This document shows positions 42,959-51,437 of a stretch of DNA of 64,000 nt, in pieces. Source of the stretch: Mucilaginibacter daejeonensis (GTDB lineage: Bacteria > Bacteroidota > Bacteroidia > Sphingobacteriales > Sphingobacteriaceae); assembly GCF_020783335.1 (NCBI RefSeq), contig NZ_CP086068.1, positions 3,596,001 to 3,660,000 of the forward strand, read 5' to 3'. Below the pieces are notes generated by a model. It ran no database searches, was not told the DNA's origin, and was given only the letters and a program-made list of their open reading frames with translations. The number at the start of each line of letters is the position of its first letter. The first letter of the stretch is position 1. The position numbers were made by a program, and so were the translations under genes.

Positions 42959-45900
42959 ATGATCAAACTAAAACCCATTGCTGCGTGCGCTTTGCTGCTG
43001 GGCACGCTTACGGTAAAAGCTCAGCAAAATGCCTCGTATCATATTTATAATACCTATCATAACGCTACCAGCCTGCTCAACAACGGCCAGTTCGTGGCCG
43101 CGGCCGAGCAGTTCCGATTGATCGAACGTACGCGTGGAAAAGCTTCCAGCGCTCCCCAATTTGAGTCAGAACTTTCATTGCTGAAAGAGAACGCGCAGTA
43201 TTACGAAGCGTTATGCGCGCTGGAACTGGGCAATGATGATGCGCTTAAGATGTTCCAGCAGTTCATCAAAGAACATCCTGAGAACCCGCTTTCGCGCTTG
43301 GCCAATTACCAGATCGGCCGCTCCTACTCTAAACAACGGCTTTACGGCGATGCGTTGCTTTGGTTCAATAAGATAGATGCCAAAGAGCTTACCGGTAAAG
43401 AATATACAGAGTACAAGTTCAGGAAAGGATATGCCTACTTTGAGACCGGTGATATGCCTTACGCGCAAGAGCAATTTGCCGAGGTCAAGGACCGCCGCTC
43501 ACCTTTTCAGGAGGATGCTACCTTTTATTACGCCTACATTGCCTACCTCAACAAGGATTACCATGTAGCCTTGGTGAACTTCGAAAAACTGAAGAACTCC
43601 AAAAAATACGAGAGCAGCTACCCATATTACATTACTGCCGTTTACTTTTTAGATAAGCGCTACGATGATGTATTGAATTACGCTATCCCGATCCTGAATA
43701 CCACTAAGCAGCAACACGAGACGGAAATGCTCCGCATCGTTGCAGCCACCTATTTTGCCAAAGGCGATTTTGCCAACGCGGCCAAATACTATGCCCGTTT
43801 CCAGGACGGCGACCAGAACAAGACCCAGAACTCGCAAGACAGTTACCAGATCGGTTATGCCAACTACAAGATCGGCAATGACACCAAGGCCGTTACCGAA
43901 TTAGAGAAGTTGGTGGACAAGTCGGACCCATACAGCCAGAACGGTAACTACACGCTGGGTTCCATTTTTTTAAAGGCCAACAACAAGCGTTCGGCACGCA
44001 ATGCGTTCCAGGTAGCTTCAAAGCTTGATTTTGATAAGCAATTGCAGGAGGATGCTCTGTTCGAGTATGCCAAGCTTTCTTACGAACTGGACTTTAACAG
44101 CCAGGCACTCGAGGCAACGCGCCTTTATTTGCGCAACTATCCACGGTCGCCAAGGTTGGCCGAGGTCAAGATCCTGCTGGGCGAAACGTTACTGAACTCG
44201 AAAAATTACAAAGAGGCGGTAGAGATACTGGAGCCTATAGTGGCCAACACGCCGAGCGCATCGGAGGCCTATCAAAAGGTTACGTACTACCGCGGACTCG
44301 AATTTTATAACGAACGTGCCTTTGAGAACGCCATCGGTATCTTCCTGCGCTCGTTGCAACACCCGCGCGACGAAAAGATCGTGGCCCTTACCCGTTATTG
44401 GCTCGCCGAATCAATGTACGAGGTGCGCAAGTATAGCGAATCGGTGGAGCAGTTCGAAGCATTTTTGGAGAACCCTGAAGCTCGCAACTCGGGCGTTTAT
44501 AACTATGCCAATTATGGTTTAGGCTATGCCGCCTACGGTGCGGAGCAATATCGCAAAGCGGCCACCTATTTTGAGCGTTTCCTGAGCGGGGGCGCCAAGG
44601 ATAAGAACACCATCAACGATGCGGTAGCGCGTTTGGGCGATAGCTACTTCGTGATGAAGAATTACGGTAGGGCCATGTCATACTATGACCGTCTGATCGC
44701 CAGCGGTAGCCAAAGCCAAGATTATGCCCTGTTCCAACGCGGTATGATACAAGGCTTGCAAGGCAGCCCTGACACCAAGATCGCCACTTTGAACGATGTA
44801 CTGACCCGCTACCCTAACTCTGACTTTGCCGATGATGCCTCTTTCGAGATCGCTTATACGTACTTTTTAAAGAATCAGGGCGACCGTGCCAAGACCGACC
44901 TGCAAGCCATGATACAAAAGTATCCGCAAAGCAGCTACGTGCCACGCGCATTGGTGACCATAGGTTTGATCGACTATAACGCCAATCAGGACGACCTGGC
45001 CGTTGAGTCGTTCAAAAAGGTAGTACAGACCTATCCTTCTACTGAGGAAGCCCGTCAGGCCCTTAAACAGATAGAGAAGATATATACTGACCGTGGTGAT
45101 GCACAAACGTTCATCAACTATGCTACAACTACGCCTATCGGCAACTATAGTGCTGCCGAACAGGAAAGCATCATGGCCACAGCTGCCAATAACCTTTACT
45201 TAAAAGGCGATTGGAACGGTACCGTGTCAGCAGTTAACGGCTATTATGACAAGTTCAGGAACAAGCCGATCTACGAGAAGCAAATGCGCTTCATTCGTGC
45301 GCAGGCACTGGTGAACCTGAACCGTACAGACGAGGCTGTTCAGGATTACAACGTGATCCTGAACGATTGGACCAGTGCATACACCGAGAAGTCGTTGATC
45401 GCCATGTCCAAGTTATATATCTCTCAAAAACGATACAACGAGGCTGTAGTGTTCCTGAAACGATTGGAGACCAACTCAGAGTACAAGGCCGATTATACCT
45501 TTGCGATCAATAACCTGCTTATGTGCTACACCCAAATGGAAATGCCGGATGATATTCTGCACTACGTGAAGCTGGTACGTGAGAACGAAAAATCATCAGA
45601 GGAAGATAAGTTCAAGACCGGCTTGTATGCGGGTAAGGCTTACCTGGCTAACAACGATACTACTTCGGCCATCAAAGAATTCAACTACACGCTGTCCAAC
45701 ACCAAAACGGTAGCAGCTGCCGAGGCCAAATATAACATTGCCGAGATCGAGTATATGAAAGGCAACTACAAGGCATCGTTGAATACCTGTTTCGACCTTA
45801 CCAAGAAATTTGATAATTATGATTACTGGTTCGCTAAAGCTTACTTGCTAATGGCCGACAACTATGTGGCCATGAAGGACACCTACCAGGCCAAAGCCAC

Positions 45901-46024
45901 CCTGCAAAGTTTGATAGACGGCTACAAAGGTAACGACGATATTCTGCCTGCCGCCAAAGCTAAACTGCAGGACATTGTAGAGAACACCAAACCTGCGGCC
46001 ACCACTGCTCCTAAAAAACAGTAA
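42959..46024 (+). CDS. Large periplasmic TPR-repeat protein
   Basis: The 1021-residue protein has a signal peptide (residues 1-21, ending KAQ) followed almost entirely by tetratricopeptide repeats, for instance NYQIGRSYSKQRLYGDALLWFNKI, RKGYAYFETGDMPYAQEQF and NYGLGYAAYGAEQYRKAATYFERF. Many repeats carry the outer-membrane TPR pattern of CpoB, BamD and YbgF. It has no lipobox. It is the first gene of the run with an outer-membrane barrel and the HU-like/SPOR, ExbB, ExbD and TonB genes, and is likely to be the periplasmic scaffold of that system. Confidence 0.87.
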   Translation: MIKLKPIAACALLLGTLTVKAQQNASYHIYNTYHNATSLLNNGQFVAAAEQFRLIERTRGKASSAPQFESELSLLKENAQYYEALCALELGNDDALKMFQQFIKEHPENPLSRLANYQIGRSYSKQRLYGDALLWFNKIDAKELTGKEYTEYKFRKGYAYFETGDMPYAQEQFAEVKDRRSPFQEDATFYYAYIAYLNKDYHVALVNFEKLKNSKKYESSYPYYITAVYFLDKRYDDVLNYAIPILNTTKQQHETEMLRIVAATYFAKGDFANAAKYYARFQDGDQNKTQNSQDSYQIGYANYKIGNDTKAVTELEKLVDKSDPYSQNGNYTLGSIFLKANNKRSARNAFQVASKLDFDKQLQEDALFEYAKLSYELDFNSQALEATRLYLRNYPRSPRLAEVKILLGETLLNSKNYKEAVEILEPIVANTPSASEAYQKVTYYRGLEFYNERAFENAIGIFLRSLQHPRDEKIVALTRYWLAESMYEVRKYSESVEQFEAFLENPEARNSGVYNYANYGLGYAAYGAEQYRKAATYFERFLSGGAKDKNTINDAVARLGDSYFVMKNYGRAMSYYDRLIASGSQSQDYALFQRGMIQGLQGSPDTKIATLNDVLTRYPNSDFADDASFEIAYTYFLKNQGDRAKTDLQAMIQKYPQSSYVPRALVTIGLIDYNANQDDLAVESFKKVVQTYPSTEEARQALKQIEKIYTDRGDAQTFINYATTTPIGNYSAAEQESIMATAANNLYLKGDWNGTVSAVNGYYDKFRNKPIYEKQMRFIRAQALVNLNRTDEAVQDYNVILNDWTSAYTEKSLIAMSKLYISQKRYNEAVVFLKRLETNSEYKADYTFAINNLLMCYTQMEMPDDILHYVKLVRENEKSSEEDKFKTGLYAGKAYLANNDTTSAIKEFNYTLSNTKTVAAAEAKYNIAEIEYMKGNYKASLNTCFDLTKKFDNYDYWFAKAYLLMADNYVAMKDTYQAKATLQSLIDGYKGNDDILPAAKAKLQDIVENTKPAATTAPKKQ

Positions 46025-46045
46025 GCAACCCAACCATTTAATTCC

Positions 46046-47881
46046 ATGATCAGAACATATCATTATATAGCGCTTGCAACTGCTTTAACGTTCAGTTTTA
46101 CGGCCACGCAGGCACAAACGCAACCTAAAAAGACCACGACTAAACCCGCGGCAAAAGCCACGACCAAACCTGCTGCAAAACCCGCCGCCAAGATCGGGGA
46201 GGCAGCAGCTAAGGTTAAACAAGACACCACTAAAAAAGGTGGAACCGCGGGCAATACGCCTGATAACAACGGAGGGAGCCTTTCGGAAGAGATCGTTGTG
46301 ACCACCGTATACAAGCCAGTACTGGCCGATGCGGTGAAGATACGCCGTAACCCCAACCTTGAGGATACCCAGCCATACAAAGCTCCGCTCACCTATGCTA
46401 CGTTAGACAAGCGCCTCGACCGCAACAGCGATATACGCCAGTTAGAGGCCATGAAGATGCCGGTGGAACGTGATTCCATTCCGCTCAATAACTTCGCAAG
46501 GGCCGGCTTTGGTAGCCTGCGCACCTTATTTGGCGAGGCTTACGTGAACAACGGCGCCGACCAAGCGCTTCAAATGGGCGCTTATGCCAAGTACTTTGGC
46601 CAACAGGGAACGGCGCTCACCAAACAGAACCAGGACCGTGCCGAGGTTGGCGTTTTTGGTAAGACCATTGGCGATGTACATACGCTGAACGGTCGCATCA
46701 ACTACCTGCGCCGCAGCAACTACTACTATGGTTATGATAACACGCTTACCACTGCGCCTATCGACCCGGCCAAGCAGCACTTCAACACCATCAGTGCCGA
46801 AGGCGAACTGACCCGCAATTTCCAAGATACTGAGCGAGCATTCACCTATGCGGCTAAACTGAGCGGCTACGCATTTAGCAACGCTTACCAGGGGCGCGAG
46901 AACAACGTAATATTAAGTGGCTTCCTGAACCAAACCATCAAGCAATTTTATGCCGGGCTGGGTGCCTCGTTAGATGTTGCCAACCAAAAGGACTACCAAT
47001 ATTCACTGAACAACAGCTTGTTTAGGGCCAACCCTTACCTAAAGTTCCAGGGCGAAAAGTATAAGATCGATGCAGGGGTGAACATCGTACAGGAGTTCGG
47101 TTTTTCGAGCCGTTTCTTTGTGTTCCCTGCCGCCAAGCTGGAGTTCCAGGTGCTGCCTAAATATGTACGTCTGTTCGCAGAGGCTAAGGGTGATATCAAC
47201 CGTACATCTTTACGCTCTTTGTCAGAAGACAACCCATTCATCGGTCAGAACATCAACATTAAGAACTCGGTTGACAGGCTTGACGTTACCGTTGGTTTGA
47301 AAGGTCAACTCTTCCCGGGCATGGGCTTTAAGGCGGCCGTTTTCCGCAACGAGGTAAAAGATCTGCCACTGTTCGTGAGCAATGTACAAGCCGCTATCAG
47401 CGGTCAGCCTGCAACCCCGGGTGACCCTGTACCGGTAGGCAACAACCGCTTTAATTTGATCTATGACAATGGCCTCTCGCACATCACCGGCTTCAATGGC
47501 GAGCTGGATTACAAAGCCTCTGACGACCTCAACATATTTGGCCGTGTAGAAGTAAGAGACTATAAGCTTAAGAGCGAGGCCGAGGCCTGGAACCTGCCAA
47601 AGTTCCGCCTTACTGCCGGTACCGCCATCCATATCAATAATAAGATCGATATCAATGGCTCGTTACTGTTCCGTGGTGCCACTAAGGACCGCATTGCCGG
47701 TAACCAGGTGGTCACCCTCAGTTCATTTGCTGATGTGAGCGGCGGCGTTAACTACAAAGCCACCAAAAAACTGTCGGTATTCGTTCAGGCCAATAATATC
47801 CTGAACACCAAATACCAGACCTGGCTGTACTACCCTAACTACGCATTTAACATATTTGGGGGCTTGGGCTACAGTTTTTAA
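46046..47881 (+). CDS. Plug-less TonB-box outer-membrane barrel protein
   Basis: The 611-residue protein has a signal peptide (1-23), a Lys/Pro/Ala-rich linker (25-65) and a TonB-box-like EEIVVTT (81-87). There is no room or sequence for the usual 130-residue plug: barrel-like alternating strands start by about 150 and run to a C-terminal aromatic residue (GGLGYSF). The ending resembles TonB-dependent receptors (LSVFVQANNILNTKYQTW). I infer a barrel that TonB can touch but that is not gated by a plug. Position between the TPR and the HU-like/SPOR genes (22 and 45 bp gaps) supports a structural role rather than nutrient uptake. Confidence 0.78.
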   Translation: MIRTYHYIALATALTFSFTATQAQTQPKKTTTKPAAKATTKPAAKPAAKIGEAAAKVKQDTTKKGGTAGNTPDNNGGSLSEEIVVTTVYKPVLADAVKIRRNPNLEDTQPYKAPLTYATLDKRLDRNSDIRQLEAMKMPVERDSIPLNNFARAGFGSLRTLFGEAYVNNGADQALQMGAYAKYFGQQGTALTKQNQDRAEVGVFGKTIGDVHTLNGRINYLRRSNYYYGYDNTLTTAPIDPAKQHFNTISAEGELTRNFQDTERAFTYAAKLSGYAFSNAYQGRENNVILSGFLNQTIKQFYAGLGASLDVANQKDYQYSLNNSLFRANPYLKFQGEKYKIDAGVNIVQEFGFSSRFFVFPAAKLEFQVLPKYVRLFAEAKGDINRTSLRSLSEDNPFIGQNINIKNSVDRLDVTVGLKGQLFPGMGFKAAVFRNEVKDLPLFVSNVQAAISGQPATPGDPVPVGNNRFNLIYDNGLSHITGFNGELDYKASDDLNIFGRVEVRDYKLKSEAEAWNLPKFRLTAGTAIHINNKIDINGSLLFRGATKDRIAGNQVVTLSSFADVSGGVNYKATKKLSVFVQANNILNTKYQTWLYYPNYAFNIFGGLGYSF

Positions 47882-47926
47882 TTATATTTGCTCAACTGTC
47901 ATCAAAACAACTGGGTGCACTGAACA

Positions 47927-49369
47927 ATGGATCTGTCGGTTTATATAGCTGAATTACTGAACAAAAATGGCACGGTAAGCATACCCCGAGTAGGTGTGCT
48001 GAGCCGCGTACGCATGCGTGGATATTACAACGCCGAAGAAGGCAAGCTATATCCGCCTTACTACCAGACCAATTTTGAGTTCCAGCCCGAGACCGATGAT
48101 TCTTTGGTGAGATACCTGGTATCTCGAGCCAACGTGTCCGAGCAATCTGCCAAGTACTTCATTGATAAATATTTACAGAACCTGTTTCAACAGGCCGAGA
48201 TCGGCGAAGCTTTGTTAGGCGGCTTAGGCTGGCTATCGAAGGATGGCGATAAATTGCATTTCAGGGCTGATAAGCGTATGAGCGCTACCGTGGCCACCTT
48301 TGGCTTTAGTCCGGTAGATCTTAATGCTCAACTCGTTGCTGCCGAAAAAGAACTGAACGAGCCGTTCAACCAGCCGGAAGTACCTACACCGGCACCTCAG
48401 GAAGTTGTGCCTCCTGCAACACCGGTACAACAAGTGCCGGAGCCAGTGGTACCAGTAAGTCATGAGCCAACACCTGTTCCTGAGCCTGTGATCGAAGCAC
48501 CAGTTGTTATCGAGCCGGTTCAACCTGTTGAGGTAACTCCTGCTATTCCTGTACAAGAAACACCAGTAAGCGCTGTGACTCCTGTGGAGGTACCGGAGGT
48601 GGTCAACACACCTACGCAGGTGTCGCCGCTTATGCGCCGCAACCAGAACGACACTCCACGTACTCCTCCTGCCACGCCCGAGCCACCGGCTCGTGTAATT
48701 CAGCCAAAAGCAGCGGCACCGGTACCTGACCAGTACCCTCAGCCAGGTAAGAAAGAACCAGCCAAGCAGTTCTACGAGAACCCTTGGTTAATGGCGCTGA
48801 TCGTAGGCGCGGTCGTTATTGCGGGCCTTGTCATGTTCTATCCCCGGCAAGGCAGGGTCGCAGGAACTGAAAGGTCTCAAAAGGATGTAGTGACACCCAG
48901 CACCGACTCGGTGAAGGTCACACCATCTGTTGCGGCCCCGGTACTGACCACCGATACTACAGCTGTGCCTTCTAACGATAGTTTGAAAGTCGATAGCGCC
49001 AAGACCACGATATCAGGGATGGCTCGAGCCACTCCACTACCTGCTTCGACCGAATTTGCGCCCGAGGTGGAAACACCTGCTAAAGCTGGCAAAGGCAAAG
49101 AACTGACCAACCCTAACAATTACCGTTTTGTACTCATTGGCGGCTCATACGGTACCTGGGAGCTTGCCCGCGAGGCAGCTGCACGATATCATGCCGCCGG
49201 CATCGATGCTTCAGCGTTCGAGAACACCGGACGTACCGTTAAAGTAGCCTTGGGTTATTTTGCTACCTGGCCCGAAGGTCAGGAATACAGGAAGCAACTC
49301 ATCACTCAGAAAAAGGTATTGAGCTGGAAGTTGTACATGGAAACTCTAAGAAAAAAAGCTAAAAAATGA
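47927..49369 (+). CDS. HU-like (CCDC81-type) and SPOR domain membrane protein
   Basis: A 480-residue protein in four parts. Residues 1-130 look like two HU/IHF-fold units of the bacterial CCDC81 type (VYIAELLNKNGTVSIPRVGVL; VSEQSAKYFIDKYLQNLFQ). A Pro/Val/Glu-rich linker (145-280) follows, then one membrane helix (286-305) and a SPOR domain (about 400-475: YRFVLIGGSYGTWELAREAAARYHAAGIDA). Topology would put the HU-like part in the cytoplasm and SPOR in the periplasm. SPOR domains bind peptidoglycan stripped of stem peptides at the septum. The gene overlaps exbB by 4 bp. Confidence 0.86.
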   Translation: MDLSVYIAELLNKNGTVSIPRVGVLSRVRMRGYYNAEEGKLYPPYYQTNFEFQPETDDSLVRYLVSRANVSEQSAKYFIDKYLQNLFQQAEIGEALLGGLGWLSKDGDKLHFRADKRMSATVATFGFSPVDLNAQLVAAEKELNEPFNQPEVPTPAPQEVVPPATPVQQVPEPVVPVSHEPTPVPEPVIEAPVVIEPVQPVEVTPAIPVQETPVSAVTPVEVPEVVNTPTQVSPLMRRNQNDTPRTPPATPEPPARVIQPKAAAPVPDQYPQPGKKEPAKQFYENPWLMALIVGAVVIAGLVMFYPRQGRVAGTERSQKDVVTPSTDSVKVTPSVAAPVLTTDTTAVPSNDSLKVDSAKTTISGMARATPLPASTEFAPEVETPAKAGKGKELTNPNNYRFVLIGGSYGTWELAREAAARYHAAGIDASAFENTGRTVKVALGYFATWPEGQEYRKQLITQKKVLSWKLYMETLRKKAKK

Positions 49370-50085
49370 TGTTATTAGTACTGTTGCAAGATACAGCTCA
49401 GCAGATCGTAGATACCGCTAACAAAGCCGCACAAACCGTAGCAACGCCTGTTGCCGCCCCTGTTGAGGACCTCCGCTTCGGCGAGCTCATCATGAAAGGT
49501 GGTTGGGTAATGATCCCGATCGGTATCCTAGCCGTACTGGGCCTGGTGATCTTCTTCGAGCGTTATTTTACCATCCGCAAAGCTGGTAAGGACGAATCGA
49601 ACCTGATGTCACAGATCCGCAGCAGCATCACTGCTGGTAAACTGGAATCGGCCGTCGCGGTGGCCCGTAACAGCAACTCGCCGCTTGGCCGCATGTTGCA
49701 AAAGGGTCTGTTACGTATCGGTCGCCCCATCAAGGATATCGAAGGCTCTATCGAGAACATCGGTAAACTGGAAGTGTCTAAACTGGAAAAGAACATCGGC
49801 ATCCTGGGTATCGTTGCAGGTATCGCTCCCATGTTCGGATTCCTGGGTACCATTGCGGGTGTTATCCAGATCTTTTATAACATCTCCAAGACCGACAATA
49901 TCAGTATGGGTGCCATCTCAGGTGGTCTGTACGTAAAAATGGTGACCTCGGCCGCTGGTCTGTTAGTGGGTATCGTGGCCTACGTATGTTACCACGTACT
50001 GAACATGATGGTAGATAAGGTGATCCTGAAATTGGAGACCGATGCCATCGAATTTATTGACATGTTAGAAGAACCCAGCAGATAA
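49366..50085 (+). CDS. exbB: MotA/TolQ/ExbB-family proton channel protein
   Basis: The 239-residue inner-membrane protein has three hydrophobic segments (about 46-66, 145-170 and 190-212) and the MotA/TolQ/ExbB core LEKNIGILGIVAGIAPMFGFLGTIAGVI (about 142-169). With ExbD or TolR it converts proton motive force into motion passed to TonB or TolA. Start overlaps the HU-like/SPOR stop by 4 bp, and its stop overlaps the ExbD start by one base, a tightly coupled set. ExbB and TolQ cannot be told apart by sequence at this level. Confidence 0.93.
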   Translation: MMLLVLLQDTAQQIVDTANKAAQTVATPVAAPVEDLRFGELIMKGGWVMIPIGILAVLGLVIFFERYFTIRKAGKDESNLMSQIRSSITAGKLESAVAVARNSNSPLGRMLQKGLLRIGRPIKDIEGSIENIGKLEVSKLEKNIGILGIVAGIAPMFGFLGTIAGVIQIFYNISKTDNISMGAISGGLYVKMVTSAAGLLVGIVAYVCYHVLNMMVDKVILKLETDAIEFIDMLEEPSR

Positions 50086-50483
50086 TGAATCTCCGTAAAA
50101 AACATAGCCGTGCATCGGCTGAGGTACACACCTCGGCCATGAATGATATTATGTTCTTTTTGCTGCTGTTCTTCCTGATCGCCTCTACGGTGACCAACCC
50201 TAACGTGATCAAGCTTTTGTTACCGAAGTCGTCATCAGGGCAGGCGGTATCAAAAAAGACCATCAATGTGGCCGTGACACAAGATCTGCGTTACTACGTT
50301 GAAAAAAAGGAAGTTCCGGTAGATGCCTTGCAAGCCACCTTAGAGGGCTACAAGAACATGGCAAAAGAACTCACGATAGTGCTTAGCGTTGACCGCACCG
50401 TGGCCATACAGGATGTGGTACAGGTAATGGATATTGCGCAAAAGCTGAACATCAAATTGGTATTGGCTACACAGCCTAAGTGA
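50085..50483 (+). CDS. exbD: ExbD/TolR-family biopolymer transport protein
   Basis: The 132-residue protein has a short cytoplasmic start, one membrane helix (about 20-38) with the proton-carrying aspartate in MNDIMFFLLLFFLIAS (D21), and a periplasmic domain (55-130) of ExbD type ending VVQVMDIAQKLNIKLVLATQPK. It forms the rotor/stator unit with the ExbB-like protein just upstream. The next gene, the TonB-like protein, begins 10 bp after the stop. Confidence 0.93.
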   Translation: MNLRKKHSRASAEVHTSAMNDIMFFLLLFFLIASTVTNPNVIKLLLPKSSSGQAVSKKTINVAVTQDLRYYVEKKEVPVDALQATLEGYKNMAKELTIVLSVDRTVAIQDVVQVMDIAQKLNIKLVLATQPK

Positions 50484-50493
50484 TCGATCGCTC

Positions 50494-51315
50494 ATGGACC
50501 ATCGTCAGGAAGAGAATAATTACCCTAAGGCATTTGCAGCAACGGCCGTGATCATGGCCATACTGATCGGCCTGAGCTACTTTATTGTCTTTCAGCACCC
50601 GGCCAAAGAAGAGGACGGCACCGGCGGCATCCTGGTGAATTATGGCACCGTAGATGAAGGCATGGGCGATGACTATATGAGCACCGAAGAACCTTCGGTA
50701 GCTGAACAGGCCAACAATACCCGCCCTGATAAGGTGACCACCGCTCCTCCTACTGAGCAGGTAACTCCCAGCGAGAACACCAGCCAGGATGTAGTGACCC
50801 AAAATACGGAAGATGCTCCGGAGATAGCGGCCAACAAAAAGCCGGAAAAAGCGGTAACAACTCAGCAGCAACCCACTAAAGAGCCGGCAAAACCGACGAT
50901 CAACCAGAACGCGATATTTAAAGGCAAGACCAATAACGGTACCGGCGAAGGAGATGGCAACGGCAACACGCCGGGCAACCAGGGGAAGACCACCGGCACC
51001 ACGCTCACCAACAATTATGATGGCACAGGCTCAGGCAACGGCGGTAACCTTACCGGCATGCCTCAGCGTAACTTCATTAGCAAACCATCGGTAAGTGACG
51101 ATAGCCGCCGTACCGGTAAAGTGGTGGTAGATATCCGCGTGGATAAGGATGGCAACGTGACCTATGCCCGTGGCGGCGCCCGTGGTACCACCATAACCGA
51201 TCAGGCCCTGATCGACAAGTGCGAGGATGCGGTAAAACGCGCCCGCCTTAACTCGTTAGACAACGGCCCCGACCTGCAGCAGGGTACCGTGGTGTTCGTT
51301 TTCAAAGTACAGTAA
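50494..51315 (+). CDS. TonB/TolA-like energy transducer
   Basis: The 273-residue protein has an N-terminal membrane anchor (about 12-34), a Pro/Thr/Glu- and Gly/Asn-rich spacer (about 60-200) and a C-terminal TonB-like domain (about 205-273: GKVVVDIRVDKDGNVTYARGGARGTTI...QQGTVVFVFKVQ). Compared with classical TonB, the spacer has few Pro-Lys repeats and is glycine/asparagine-rich in part (GTGEGDGNGNTPGNQG). It is the last gene of the run and should link the ExbB/ExbD motor to the outer membrane. Confidence 0.88.
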   Translation: MDHRQEENNYPKAFAATAVIMAILIGLSYFIVFQHPAKEEDGTGGILVNYGTVDEGMGDDYMSTEEPSVAEQANNTRPDKVTTAPPTEQVTPSENTSQDVVTQNTEDAPEIAANKKPEKAVTTQQQPTKEPAKPTINQNAIFKGKTNNGTGEGDGNGNTPGNQGKTTGTTLTNNYDGTGSGNGGNLTGMPQRNFISKPSVSDDSRRTGKVVVDIRVDKDGNVTYARGGARGTTITDQALIDKCEDAVKRARLNSLDNGPDLQQGTVVFVFKVQ

Positions 51316-51336
51316 GTCAGCTCTTATTATATCCAA

Positions 51337-51422
51337 CGTCATCGCGAGGAACGAAGCGATCTCTGCGGAGGCCGGTCGGTCATATGAATCTTACAGAGAT
51401 TGCTTCGTGCCTCGCAATGACG
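51337..51422. repeat. Dispersed palindromic repeat, family 1 copy D
   Basis: Inverted arms of the CGTCATCGCGAGGAACGAAG family. It lies between tonB and folC, and its right arm has been read as the start of the longest folC frame (51384), which is an artefact. Confidence 0.88.
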
Positions 51423-51437
51423 GTCTCAAACGCTATC

